Below, one piece after another: positions 31,501 to 43,549 of a DNA stretch of 64,000 bases (position 1 is the first letter of the stretch; each line of letters starts with the position of its first letter). The notes beneath the pieces were generated by a model that saw nothing but the letters and a program-made list of their open reading frames with translations, did not search any database and was not told the DNA's origin. Position numbers and translations under genes: made by a program. This DNA is from Eunapius fragilis (Eukaryota > Porifera > Demospongiae > Spongillida > Spongillidae). The stretch is from NCBI GenBank assembly GCA_963681505.1, contig OY811980.1:5707004-5771003 (forward strand). Direction: 5' to 3'.

Positions 31501-34500
31501 CGGGCGCTCAACTCTACCAGCCTGCTCGTGTCATGGAGCCCGCCTAACTGCAGTAATGGTGTGCTGATGGGATATGTGGTGAGTGAGAGATGAATGCATA
31601 CAGAGGGAGAAGACTATCCTCCTCCTACCTCCTCCTCCCCACCCCCCAACCCTCTTGCATAGGTCTGGTTCTCTACCACTCCACCCAAATCTGCAACTGT
31701 CTCTGCCTCTTCACGTAGCCTCGTCATTAATAACCTTAACAGCAACACCAGGTACAGTGTCTCTGTGTGTGCTCTAACTGCAGCTGGATGTGGCATTGCT
31801 GCAAATGGGACGGCCACCACATTACTTGGTCAGTGAACACATATTAATTAAGGTGACTGTGCTTTGTGAATGCTATTGCCAGTTCCAGTAGTGCAGCCCA
31901 CGGTGTTTTACTTGAGAGCGTCTTTGGCTGTTGATGCCAACGGCACTGGACTGTCACAACTTTCAGATATGGTGAGTGGTGGATGTTACGTGTGGGATGC
32001 TTGCATTTTACACAGCATATGAAATGACCATCTCAGCTGATGAGTTTAGCAGCAGTGGGCCTTGGTGCTAATGTTGCATCAGGAAATGCATCCCAGACGA
32101 ACTGCAGTTTTGTGAATCAGTTAAGATGCTCTAAAGTACGCTTCAAGTCCTGTGACTTCAGTAATGTTATAGGTGCCAAGAGGACCTTGAGCATGGCTGG
32201 AATAGGGTCGAGTGCAAGGTTGCGATCTACTTCAGACTAGAGGCAAATGAGACATCAAACATTATTAGTACTGTAATTGATGGAATAGTTAATAGCAACA
32301 TACTTGGAAACAGCGCAGGAAACATTATAGGTACTGTGAGTTTCAGCCATGTGGTGAGCATTTTTATATGCAAGGTGTTGAATTCCTTTACAGTGTCAAA
32401 AACATACTTCTGCGGTTGTGAAACAAGTAACAAGAACAGGGGGGTTTACTACTGGCCAGAAGTGCAGGTCAATGGAACTGTCCTCTATCCTTGCCAGTAT
32501 GGACCTCTGGGTTACAATTCTACTCGAAAGTGTGCAGCTGGTGGGAAATGGCAGGAGGATGCATCACACTGCACCACTGAGGCGACAAATAAATTCAATA
32601 TAATCAAAAACATGAATGTAAAGATGCCATACTTTATTTCCTTATATTAATCATCTTGTGTTTTATTCAGCAAAGCGTGATTGATGGAGATGTGCTGAAC
32701 ATCACCACCCAACTGCAGGATGTGGTTTCCCAGGCAACAGCGACAACAGATCAGACATCCTCCAACCTTGTTGCTGTGGCATCTGTGTTTACACAAATAT
32801 CAAATCTCTCGTTGGCGAGAAATGGGACAGTTAAAAAAGAGGTTACCTTTAAAGCTTTGCTGGCTGCATGAGGAGGTTTGTGAACCTGATCTTTTCCAAC
32901 AATAGGTTGTTATGGCAGCAGTTGGGATACTAGATGGTATCCAGAACTGGCCTCCTCATATACTGGGTACAGAAAGTTCAAAGTTAGCCTGATGAGGTAG
33001 TATTTTCAACCACATTGATTGTATCTTGATCTTAGGATAGTGAAGTCATTTGAAACCACTGTTCACAATGTAATTCAGCAAAGTGACTTCACCCCTTTCA
33101 CTACTACGCAGAATCAGACATTTTTCAATGCAGAAAAGGTACTATTGTGACTAGTACTTTAAGTTTTACACATTTATAACTGTTCTTTTTCACCTTTCCA
33201 GCTATCGCTGACAAATGTAACAACAAAAGGGTCATCATTTTATTATTCAGGTGGAAATGGTAAGGAAGAAAAAAACAGCTCATTGAACTTTTATTGAAAG
33301 ACTCATACATTTTTAGATAGTCAAGTCAATGGTACCTCACTGTCAGCAAGCATTGTTCTACCTGCTTCACTATTTAAGGCAGTTATTGGAAATAGTTCTG
33401 ATATTGGAGTATTTTTCTCTGTCTACAAAACTCCAGCACTATTTCAATTAGTTAATGCAACAAACACCTCCATTATAGCATCATTGGTGCTAGGTGCCAC
33501 TGTTGTTTCAACAACATCATTTAAAAACCTCACAGAACCTGTGCAGCTTGAATTGCCTATCACAATCCAGGTCAGTAGAACCAGTGTTATCCGTGTAACC
33601 AGTGTGCATTGTGTATACAAAATAGAACTACTCTGCACTCTACTGTGTTTGGTGGGACTTTGATGCTGCTGGTAAGCGGAAAGTGAATTGACTGCATTTG
33701 TATGTGTGTGTGTTGTGTGTGTGTGTGTGTGTGTGTATGTGTGTGTTGTGTGTGTGTGTGCGTGTGTGTGTGGTGCACAAATGTGGCAATACTAGCAATA
33801 CTGTTGGCACACATTAGGAGGAGCAGGCAACTGGTCCACTGATGGATGCCAACCCATTACTTCAACTGCTAACCAAACCATATGTCTGTGCAATCACTTA
33901 ACTAACTTCGCTGTCCTTGTGGTAAGCTAAAGCATTTCCGTCCACTTTTACAAATCTGCCATTGTTTAGGATATATCAATCAGGACAGTAACACCTAGTT
34001 CAAAGACTAAAATAGAGAAAGCAGTGGAGCGTGTGATTGAAGTGATATCCTACATTGGCGTTGCTGTATCTCTAGTTGGGCTTCTGCTAACTATCATTTC
34101 CCTTTTATTTTTCAAGTAGGAGTTAAGCATTGTTGCACATGGTTTATGTAATTTTTGTCCAAAATCAGGCAGCTCAGGCACAAAGATACCTCCAAGTTCC
34201 ATGTTCAGCTGTGCTGTGCCCTCATTGGTATGCTGTTGGTGTTTGTGGTTGGAATTGACAGGACAGAGAACTATGGAGGCTGTGTGACTGTGTCGGTGTT
34301 GGTCCACTACTTCACCCTGGTGGCCGTGATGTGGATGGGGGCGGAGGCCTTGCTGATGTTCCAGAAGCTTGTCATTGTTTTTGTCCGGATCAACGTCCGT
34401 CACATAATCGTTCTATCACTTATCTGTTGGGGTAATAACTGTGTAGCCAGAAAGGTATAAAGATGTTCTTTACTAATATTTTTAACCCATTTAGTGGCTC

Positions 34501-35156
34501 CATTGGTTCCAGTGATTATTCCTCTTACAATTGATAGGAGTCTGCTTGTGAATCGTAATGGAACACATGGATAGTAAGTCTAGCATAAATACAATAAGGC
34601 TGTTCAAGTTTTATAATACACAAACATACTTTGACACAGCTGCTTCATCAGTGATATCAGAGTCTTCTTTGGTGCCTTCCTTGGGCCTATACTACTGATC
34701 ATGGTCTTCAATTTCACTGCTTTTTTTACCGTGATGGCCGTATTTGTTAGACACCTTGTAAGACGTGCAAAAAGCTCCAGCAAGAGGAGCACTATCCTGC
34801 AGCTGATGGCAAGCACTGCTAGTATTTCTATTCTCTTTGGCCTTACATGGATATTTGGTGCTCTGACAGTTTCCAAAGCAGACCTAGCCTTCCAGGTCAT
34901 CTTTGCACTATCAAACTCATTCCAGGGGTTCTTCATATTCCTGTTCTTCTGTGTACTCAACAAGGAAGTTCAGTTGGCATGGAAACGGCTACTTGGCTCC
35001 CTCCATCCTGGTTATGAGAGTGTAAAAAAACAATCCACACTGACAACAAGCACTACTGGCACCAGTGGAACTGAATCTGAATCTGCCAGATCTCAGGAGA
35101 ATGCAGCATTAGACATGAGAGTGCTTGATAGCACAGATGTTCATCATAGTGCTTGA
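25549..35156 (+). CDS. Adhesion GPCR with 13 Ig domains, FN3, HRM, GAIN/GPS and 7TM
   Basis: I place 33 coding exons with GT-AG borders that join in frame (2,443 aa). A signal-like start ([20 protein letters not shown]) is followed by 13 Ig exons: 25697-25939, 26002-26364, 26418-26720, 26775-27092, 27147-27425, 27485-27823, 27878-28189, 28241-28558, 28617-28895, 28955-29296, 29351-29662, 29712-30029, 30083-30352. FN3 exons are 30616-30918, 31071-31307, 31376-31578 and 31663-31828. A possible SEA-like part (31883-32330) precedes the hormone-receptor motif ([16 protein letters not shown], 32394-32617). The GAIN region runs 32671-33570. The GPS spans 33626-33921 (CVWWDF, then [13 protein letters not shown], cleavage expected at HL/T). 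The 7TM exons are 33970-34115, 34169-34431, 34495-34573 and 34640-35156. The Ser/Thr-rich tail could be phosphorylated. In Ig6 the core Trp is Cys (DAVCVGPLG against DAEWVGPLG). An alternative ATG is at 25516. Confidence 0.92.
26002..30352 (+). repeat. Three tandem A-B-C-D four-Ig cassettes
   Basis: Ig exons 2-13 of the adhesion GPCR repeat in the order A-B-C-D three times, starting at 26002, 27485 and 28955 (spacing about 1.48 kb). A carries an [13 protein letters not shown] strand, B carries [21 protein letters not shown] carries [13 protein letters not shown], and D carries [17 protein letters not shown] single D-like domain (25697-25939) precedes the first cassette. Introns inside the cassettes are about 50-60 bp and are repeated with the exons. 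Copies 2 and 3 are closer to each other than to copy 1 in several domains. The last D (30083-30352) is the most diverged. Confidence 0.93.
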
Positions 35157-35876
35157 TGTAAATTGTAATTGTCTCATTGGCAAAGGCTGAATACATTCAG
35201 TGTACTTTAGCTTAGCAGCTTTAATGTGTTTATTTCTGCAATTAATTTAACGTGGTGACTTACTGCTGGAATTGTATAATTTGTATGCCACATTTATTCC
35301 ATATATCTAGTACTCTGAACATAGAATATATTTGATTCTGTGCTCACCCATAATGAAAGGATCAATCATGTAAAAACCAACATAACCACACATTTTATGA
35401 AAAGATCATTGTTAACCCTCCTAAATGTGAGATTTTTTTTGCATAAAAAGCCCCAAAATTGTCATTCGAGGCATCCCCATTGGGGACAAGGCATTTTGCT
35501 CTACCTTCATTTCAGAGAAGCTAAAGCTCTTCCTTCAACTTGTACAAGTAGGTGCAGTTGACCCTCATGTAACCTTTTCTCTTCTACGTAAGTGTGCGGG
35601 GTTCTGCAAACTGGCCCACCTTGCTCACAGCACACCACCCTCACAAGCCATTATAGCTCTTGAAGCTTTTAATTACGATATCCATATACTGCCTTCTCCA
35701 AAAGGCTAGCTCAGAAATTTGTACTTTAAGAAGAAGAAGGGCAAGCTAGGTTTGTACATTTCAATTTTGCTAATGCACACAATTGTCTTGTCCGTAAGTC
35801 ATGGGTAGTGCTTTATAATAGACAATGGAAATAATATTTTTGGAGTTAAGAAAGTTAGAGCAGCATCGTATTCTGC
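35157..35876. other. 3' flank of the adhesion GPCR
   Basis: AT-rich DNA with no supported gene. It should hold the 3' UTR. Confidence 0.5.
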
Positions 35877-36495
35877 ATGAATGTTGTCTGGGCACATGGG
35901 AGTGAAGCGAACTTTGAGTAGGATCAGTGAACTGTTTATTTGGCCTGGAACAGTCAAAGATGTGAATGATATGGTGAGACATGCAACTTAGATTTTTAGC
36001 CATAGAATCTATTAAGACTACCTTAATTAATTTAACTACAGGTTTCCAAATGTGCACGTGACACCTGCCAGCATGCAAACTGGAAAAGTCTTCATATTGC
36101 ACCCGGTCCAGTGAAGTCACCATGGAATCACATTGGCATTGATTTTGTTAGGCCACTTGTGAAGGAAATCAATACATCCTGACTGTGTGTGACTACTTCT
36201 CTAAATGGTAGAAGCAGTCCCACTTCCATCTAAACATGCAATTGGATTTGCCAATGCACTCTTCAAGGTATTGTTAATTGAAGCAACATTGCAATACAGG
36301 GTATACGTGGTTAAGTTTGTATTAAAAGTTATAGTACATTGATACAATGCCATTCACACTGATAATCTGATTCACTGTATTCTATCCTTGCAGATTTTTA
36401 TGCGAATGCATGAGTTTGCCCAAGATTATTACAACAGACACTGAATGGCACAGAGTTTATAAATGAATTGAACAAGCATGTAATTCCTCAGGTTA
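35877..36495 (+). pseudogene. Degraded Ty3-type integrase fragment
   Basis: HMGVKRTLSRISELF and IWPGTVKDVNDM (about 35895-35975) match the integrase zinc-binding region. CARDTCQHANWKSLHIAPGP and NHIGIDFVRPLV (about 36055-36165) match the zinc-finger end and the first catalytic Asp. PLPSKHAIGFANALFK (about 36220-36267) and TEFINELNKHV (about 36450-36480) match the core, but in different frames. Two gaps are bordered by intron-like GT..AG. Stops and frameshifts show decay. No LTRs are seen. Confidence 0.65.
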
Positions 36496-38508
36496 GTGGG
36501 GAGTTGTGGGGGACAGTGGACTCTTATTAGAATGGGATGTTCAGAACTGGTTTGATAAATCACACAAAGAACAGTATATGGTGCATAAACTTTACCATGA
36601 CGCGTGAATACTTTACATGTGATGTGTACATATGACCCACAGGGTCACCATACATCCCTTCCCTACATATGGTTCCAGCAATATGCACAGGCAGTAAATA
36701 AGGAAATAAGTAATACATGTCCATGTAAACAGGGAAATAGTTAATGCATGTTTATGCTTACACGTGAGGTGTTGGACATGTACCAACATCCTCTTTATAA
36801 TGGAGGAAACAGCAAAACTCCCAAGTGCAGGGATATGTGGGGGGCCCAGAGGGATGGGGGTGCTTTATCACCATGTACCCACACCACCCCCTTCCTCCTC
36901 TCCTTATACCTCCTCCCACTACCTCCTCTTGTTCCTCTACCCCCTCCCTTCAGTTATTTCATGTATGCAGCACGGGGAAGTCATTATAAAAAGAACTTAA
37001 GCTATTCTTTGCAGGCATGCAGTTGGAGTTATACACTATTGTAGTGAATCATAATTCAAGGCATTCCTCCTCCTGCATATATAATTATCATTGCTAATAT
37101 ATACGTTGTTATTGGAGCAATTAATGGAATCAAAGGAATCAAATCTATAGAGTTACTGGGGATTACAGATTGACAACAGCTCCTCAACATAAGCATTGCA
37201 AATTCACCATTTATTGCATCACATGCAGCTGCTTGAGTATGCATAATGTATGTATTCACTGAGCATGCATGCACAATGCATTTATAATATATATAATTCA
37301 TCACGCGCCCTTTATTACATGTGACGCCTTGAAATAAACTTACAATTATAATAATATTGTAAATAGCAAGCCAGACAAATTGTCCTCCAGCTGAAGAAAA
37401 AAAAAAGTTAGGACAGACTTTGCGCTTTTAACTACGATCTGAATAGGGGACCGTTTTTGGCAAGGCAGGACCATTTTTGGCGGACAAATATGGTCCGGGC
37501 GGACCAATTTTGGCGTCCAAAGGTGGTCCGCCGGACCACTTTTAGGTAGGACCACTTTTGCCATGACTGGCCTGGGCATGCGCACCCTCAGCAGGCATTT
37601 ACAGCAGCATATGTTGCCTCTCCCTGGACCCAACACAGGGTTTTCCGTAGACAGGACATATATGACTTCATTTTTTGGTGGTTGGCTTGACAACAGCAAG
37701 CGCTCGCCTTGCCAAAAGCAAACTGAATGAAGTGTTGATTGTTGCAACACTTAACACTTCCTTAAATACAACGAATGTTAACGGAAAGCGGGAAAACCCC
37801 GCCCAACATCATCTGTCACATGCAGTGGAGTTGTTAAACTCCCTCAATCCTCTATTTGAGGCAGTACTAGTCAGCACTGAGGAGGCGTACGTTGACACCC
37901 CTATCCATGAGAAGGTACTGTCCAATAAATTTAAATTGAACCGTCTCATGCTATTTGAGAAAAAATGTATAACGGTTTTGAGATGCTAACATTACGTTTC
38001 GTTACATACATTTCTTTAACAGTATCTATAGTACTCTCGATTCTATCCGCATACCCCTATCCAGTTCTCGCTATTTGTTGCGTTAAAAGCAATCTTCATC
38101 ACCCACCCCGTCATCGTAAATACCATGATAGGGACTGGCTAATTGATGCAAACGTAAATGTTTGTACTTCTTCAAAGGCCGCTATTGACCAGAGAACTGC
38201 AAAGCATGCATGATAGGAAGAACAAGGCTGTTAATATGCATTGCAACTATTCAGGTAAGAAGCCGAAAATGGCGAGTCAGCTTTTCGTTGGCAAGGACTA
38301 TAGCGTTAGAGCTCTTACAGTCTTTGCTGGTTGTGGGTCTAATAAGGACGTTGGGACTTATATTAGTGGAAGCATTAAGTTTCGTTGCACCCCAAAACTG
38401 TTGCACGTATATATTTTCTAATGAATTCGGAACGGTCAATCTCACAGCAAAAAAAAGACGCAAATCATATTTTGATTCCACAAGTGATCAGATTTTTCAA
38501 AACTGTTA
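36496..38508. other. Unassigned region with one unrecognised open frame
   Basis: A plus-strand frame at 37675-37989 (104 codons) has reasonable amino-acid composition (SHAVELLNSLNPLFEAVLVS) but matches nothing that I recognise and ends near an AT-rich patch. A cluster of GGACCA/TGGTCC units occurs at about 37450-37560 and looks like part of a repeat element. The rest is AT-rich. Confidence 0.4.
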
Positions 38509-41500
38509 TCACTCCAAAGCCTGATGGTCAGTCTGGATGATAAATGGTTTGCCAAGTAGGTACACTCTTAATGCTTGGGTAGCCAACTTGATGGCAAGGC
38601 ATTCTTTCTCAATTGTGGAGTACTTCTGTTCCCTTGAAAGTAGCTTTCCGCTAAAATAAGCTACTGGGTAGTCTGCACCTGTGTCATCTACCTGGCTCAA
38701 CACTGCCCCAACAACAACATCCAAGGCATCTGTTTGTAGTACAAAATCCTTCTGGAAATCTGGACTCTGCAGGATAGGAGCACAGCACAGTAGGTCCTTA
38801 AGCCTCTTGAATGACGCTTCACACCTTTCGTTCCACACCACCTGGTTTGGAGAAAACGTCCTAGTAAGGTTTGTCACGTGATACTGGCATAATCCGGGAT
38901 AAACTTCCTATAGTACCCAGTCAGCCCCAGAAAACAAGGGAACCTGTTTCTTAGTTGTGGCAGAGAATGCCTCAACACTCTGCAGCTTGCTCCCGTACAG
39001 TGCCATTGCCAACAATGTGGCCCAGGTACACACACTGGGACATTCCAAACTGACATTTTGAAGGCTTGGCAGCGAGTCCTGCTTCACGCAGATGCTGCAG
39101 CACATTATGTACTTGCGCCAAGTGTTCCCTCAGGTTATGCTGTGGATCACCAGATCATCTATGTAGACTGCTGCATAGCTCTCCAATCCTGTCAGAACCT
39201 TGTCCATCAATCTCTGGAACGTTGCTGGTGCTCCTTGAAGACCAAACGGCATAACTCTGAACTGGAAAAGCCCAAGTGACGGCTGTGAGATGTCTGGATG
39301 CATTAGCCATGGGTACTTGCCAGTATCCTTGGGTGTCGTTAAGAACTTTGCCTTGCCCAGCCGATCAACGAGATCACCTATCCTGAGCATAGGGTATGCA
39401 TCCATCTGTGACCCATGCAGAGTTCAACCGGCTGTAGTCAACAACAGTCGCAGTGTGCCATCCTTCTTTTTCACTAATACAATAGGAGATGCCCACTCAC
39501 TTGAGGAAGGCTCAATGATGCCAGCATCTAGCATCCCTTGTACCTCTCTATGCACCAGGTCTCGATACGCATGAGGGAGTCGGTAAGGTGACAGTCTAAC
39601 TGGTCTGGTACCTGTAGTGGTCACTTGGTGTTCTATATCACAGTTTTACGTTCAGGGTTGCTACTCATGACGTCACTGAACTCAGCCAACAGTTCCTTCA
39701 GTTGTCGCCACTGAGTTCCTGATAGCTGATCACCAATCTTGGAGTCACCTTCACCACCTCCTCTCCATTCAGGAATCGCCTCCTCCTCTATCCATTCCTC
39801 TCCAGCCTCTGCCCAGTAGTTCCCATACATCGGTGTGTTCCACTTCTATAGCATGTCGACATGAAAGGTTCTCTCACCGCTTTCTAGTGTCCTGCATGTC
39901 CACCAGATAGTTTACACTGCCAATCTTGTGAAGCACCGGATATGGCCCCTTCCATTGTGCAGTCAGTGACCCTGCTGAAGTAGGGAGTAACACTAGTACC
40001 AAGTCCCCAGGCTTGAATTCCGTCTGGCATGCATTCCGATCGTACCAAACCTTCTGCCTTTGCTGGGCTTCACTTATGTTCACCCTCACCAAGTTAGACA
40101 TGCTTGCCAATTTCTGCTGTACAGCCAATACATAGGACACCACGTTGTCACTACATTTCATGGGTTCCTTTCATGTCTCCTTGAGAATGTCCAAAGGTCC
40201 TCCTAGAACTGCCTGGCCATACAGAAGTTCAAATGGCAAGAACCCAGTAGAGTCCTGAGGGACTTCACAGTATGCAAATAGTAGGAATGGCAACCACATG
40301 TCCCAGTTCAGTTGATCCTCAGCTGCAACCTTCCGCACCATCACCTTAAGAGTTTTGTTTAATCACACAACAAGACTGTCTGTCTGGGAATGGTATGGAG
40401 GCATTGAATGTACATGTAGCAACTGGTAGATCTCCGACAGCTGTTGTGAAGTAAAATTACTTCCTTCATCAGTCAGTATCTCTTCAACCCGAGAAAATAT
40501 CCGGACCAGTTCTCCTGCGATATGCTCTACATCAACCGTCTTGACTAGGTGCAGCCTCAGAGTATCGGGTGGCATAGTCGCACATCACAAGAATGTTAAC
40601 TGATTTGGTCCTGGGTAGTGGACCAACTATATCCATTGCCACACGCCTGAAGGGTTCCGTCACCACAGGTAGTGGGATAAGGGGAGCCTTTACAACTTAG
40701 TGCTTGGATGTCCTCTGGCACACCTGGCAACTCCTGCAGAAGTCTTCTACATCCTTGTAGAGGGTAGGCCAGTAGAACCTGCGTAGGATCCTCTTGGACG
40801 TCTTATGCCAATAGAACCTGCGTAGGATCCTCTTGGACGTCTTATGCTTGCCTAAGTGTTCTGCAATTGGTACCTCATATGCCAGTTGGAGCACAGCCTT
40901 CCGACACTGAGTAGGAAGAACCAGTTGATCCACAGCCAACTCCACGTTACATCCACTGCTGGTAGAGAAGTCCATCTGAGAGGTAGTAGTGGGTTTCGTG
41001 CAGCTCTCCGGCCCCAAATTTCAAGTTGGGCAAGGATGGGTCCTCTTTTTGCAACATCTGTAGCTCCTCAGCTGAGATGTCCAGTGCACCAGCCCTCATC
41101 TCCTGTTGGGGTTGCTTCTTCTGAGCCCCTCTTTTGGCTTCTGGTCAACTTCACTCTTGATCGGCCCCCACTGAACAGGTCGTCATCCATATTGCAACCT
41201 TCTGGTGTTACGTCTGCACACTCCATCTCTGCATCTCTAGCTTGTATAGCCAGTGTGTCTGCCAGCTCAGTCTCCACTGTTGATGGCCTCACTTGAGAGT
41301 CTTCCTCCTTTTGTAAGAGGATTTCCTCTTCCTCCTTTTGCTTTCTAGCCCCAGCTCATGTCACAACCATCCAGGCTTCATTGACCTGTTTGTTGCCTGA
41401 CACCATGGGTATTGCCTCCAATGAACTCTGCCAACTCAGGTACATCGGTTCCCAGGAGCACAGACACTGGTAGTGATTTAGATACTGCAGCCTCCACAGT

Positions 41501-42742
41501 CAGTTGAACTCCGTCTATTACCAGGTCGACATTTGCAAGAGGGTACAGCACGCTGTCTCCATGTGCACAACGTATAGTGACAGCTTCCCCTGGCAACAGT
41601 TTCGCATTTGAGAAACCAGGTTGTGGTGGACAATGGTCTTAGAGTACCCAGTATCCAACACAATGTCATTCATCTCTCTTCCTAATTCCACCAGCCCCTT
41701 TCTCTGAAGTGTAGAGTTGCCACGACGTCCATTAATACAGTACATTGCCTTCTCAGGGCACTTTAAAGCCACATGCCCCTGTTTTCCACAGCTGTAACAG
41801 TTTACTGTAGATAAGTCTCCACACCTCAGTCCTGGTCTGAAAGGTTGCTTGTCCCTGGTGTGTGGAGGTTCCCCATAAACTAGTCACTCGGTCATCCTTA
41901 GTTGACGGCTTGAGACCAGTAGGCTGGTCATCTTTGGTAGTCTGCTTCCTTGCTTCAATATAGTCATCAGCAAGCTGCCCTGCTTCCAGAGCTGTCGTGG
42001 GCTTCCGTTCCTTTACCCAGACCCGAATAGCAGGTGTAAGTGTGTTCAGCAGTTGCTCCTGGATGACTGCTTCCTTCACCAGCTCAACTGTGTTCACACC
42101 CTTGAGCCATTTTGTAGCAAGATCACCCAGATGTATAGCAAGATCATGATGAGTCTCGTCATTGCTTCGAACTGCTGACCAGAAACGCTGACGATAGGTC
42201 TCTTCGGTTATATCATAATGCCTGAGAATGGCCACCTTCACTGTATCATAGACTGACTGATAGACAAGGGGATCATCTGTACTAACAGTAGACAGAGCTG
42301 CGTAAGCCTGCTGCGCCTTCCCAGTGAGCTATGGTGCCAGTTTGAACATCCACTTGTTCCGTGGGATGCTTTATGCTGCCATCAGCCGTTCAAAGGTGGT
42401 AACGTAGGCTTCACAACGTCGTCCCGATCATTAAGCTTAACAACCCGTAGGTCATTATCACCTGTCTTGCTTGTTCGGTAGACTCCGCCCTTTTCACGTC
42501 AGCGATCTTGGCTAGCAACTCCATCTGCAACCCACCGTAGCTCCTTATCGCGCTGCTTCCACTCCTCCTCCCGTTTTAGACGATCGGCCTCGTCTTTCTG
42601 CCGGGTCTCTTCCATCCGCTTCTGTCTCTCTTGTTCCTTTTTTGCCTCCATTCGTTTCCTCTCATTTTCACGATCACGTCGCTCTTGCTCGCGCGCGCGC
42701 CTTCTTTCCTCCTCTTCGTCTCTCTGCTTTCTCTCCTCAGCA
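38509..42742 (-). mobile_element. Decayed Ty3-like retrotransposon with integrase before RT (Gmr1-like order)
   Basis: Read on the minus strand from 42742 down, the order is as follows. First a charged coiled coil (42740-42530) and a SCAN/capsid-like Gag (about 42400-41950; KWLKGVNTVELVKEAVIQEQ). Then a protease region with the active-site DTG (LDTGYSKTIVHH, about 41660). Then integrase (40990-40363), with the zinc-binding CRSCQVCQRTSKH at 40740-40700, and its C-terminal part (40161-39874; KVWYDRNACQTEFKPGDLVL). Then reverse transcriptase (39624-39130; AVYIDDLVIHS near 39150), then RNase H (38877-38509; TDALDVVVGAVLS, IEKECLAI, TDHQALE). Many stops and shifts are present, including a 39-bp duplication at about 40770-40848 in the integrase. 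The 3' end is cut off inside RNase H and no LTR is visible. Confidence 0.85.
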
Positions 42743-43051
42743 CAGGGGCGGATGCAGGCTTTTGGGGCGGGGGGGGGGGGGGGGGGGGTGTGTGAAATGA
42801 TTTAATAATAACGCGGTTTTACCCCCCCCCTCCCCCCAAAGAAGTCGTGAATTTAATAGCACGGTTTTGCGGGATACCCTACTCCACCCCCCACCCCCCC
42901 TCCCCTCCCCTATCGTTACACGTATAGCACACGTAAGAAGCCGTGAATTTTTAATAACATAGGTTTTGCGGGGGGGGGGGGGGGGGGGGGGGGGGGTATA
43001 CCCTACTCACCCCCCCCCCCCCCTCACCCCCCTCCCCTAAATCCGCCCCTG
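42743..43051. mobile_element. hAT-like MITE with long homopolymer G/C runs
   Basis: CAGGGGCGGAT at 42743 mirrors ATCCGCCCCTG ending at 43051. TCAGCA flanks both sides as a probable target duplication. The interior holds poly-G and poly-C runs of up to about 28 nt. It is inserted beside, or in, the Gag end of the retrotransposon. Confidence 0.75.
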
Positions 43052-43104
43052 TCAGCATCGCTTTCTGATTCAGGAATTATACAGCTCTACAACCCCCGCT
43101 AGTG

Positions 43105-43201
43105 TAGTCTCGTACCCAGACCCACACTCCAGAACAGCTGCGGATGGATTACATCACCGCTACCACGCTGTAATCCATCCGCAGCTGTGAGTACGAGACT
43201 A
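43105..43201. mobile_element. Palindromic MITE (TAGTCTCG family)
   Basis: TAGTCTCGTACCCAGA mirrors a segment ending GTACGAGACTA. The centre holds CAGCTGCGGATGGATTACA and its complement. The same family recurs at 59180-59304, and a half copy lies at about 25060. Confidence 0.8.
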
Positions 43202-43290
43202 CCGCTAGTGACGATGCTTCGTTCTCGCCTATGTCCGTGTCTATCTGTCTCTCAATCGTTCCGCTAGACGTAATATATGCACGACCAGAA

Positions 43291-43549
43291 CAGGGGCGGA
43301 TCCAGGAATTTTGAAAAGGGGGGGGGGGGGGTACCAATAATGAAAAGTTAGAATTAAGTGAGAAATGGGCGTGGTTCACCAAAAGGGGGATATGCCCCCT
43401 CCCGCGCGAAGCGCGGACGCTTTTGATAGCTGTACGTTCAAAATGCAATTTAAAACGCTATATAGCGCGACTATGAATATATAATTAGACGAACGAAAGG
43501 GGGGGGGCACGTGCCCCCCCCCTCCCCCCCCTCCCCGGATCCGCCACTG
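43291..43549. mobile_element. hAT-like MITE (CAGGGGCGGATCCAGG ends)
   Basis: CAGGGGCGGATCC at 43291 mirrors GGATCCGCCACTG ending at 43549, flanked by CAGAA on both sides. It contains poly-G and poly-C runs and no transposase. It belongs to the same end-type as 42743-43051. Confidence 0.75.

Noticed and set aside
32120..32172. Apparent frameshift in the GPCR stalk near 32200
   Set aside because: A 53-bp intron with a GTTAAG donor and TTATAG acceptor restores the frame (NQ then [10 protein letters not shown]), so the gene is not broken here.
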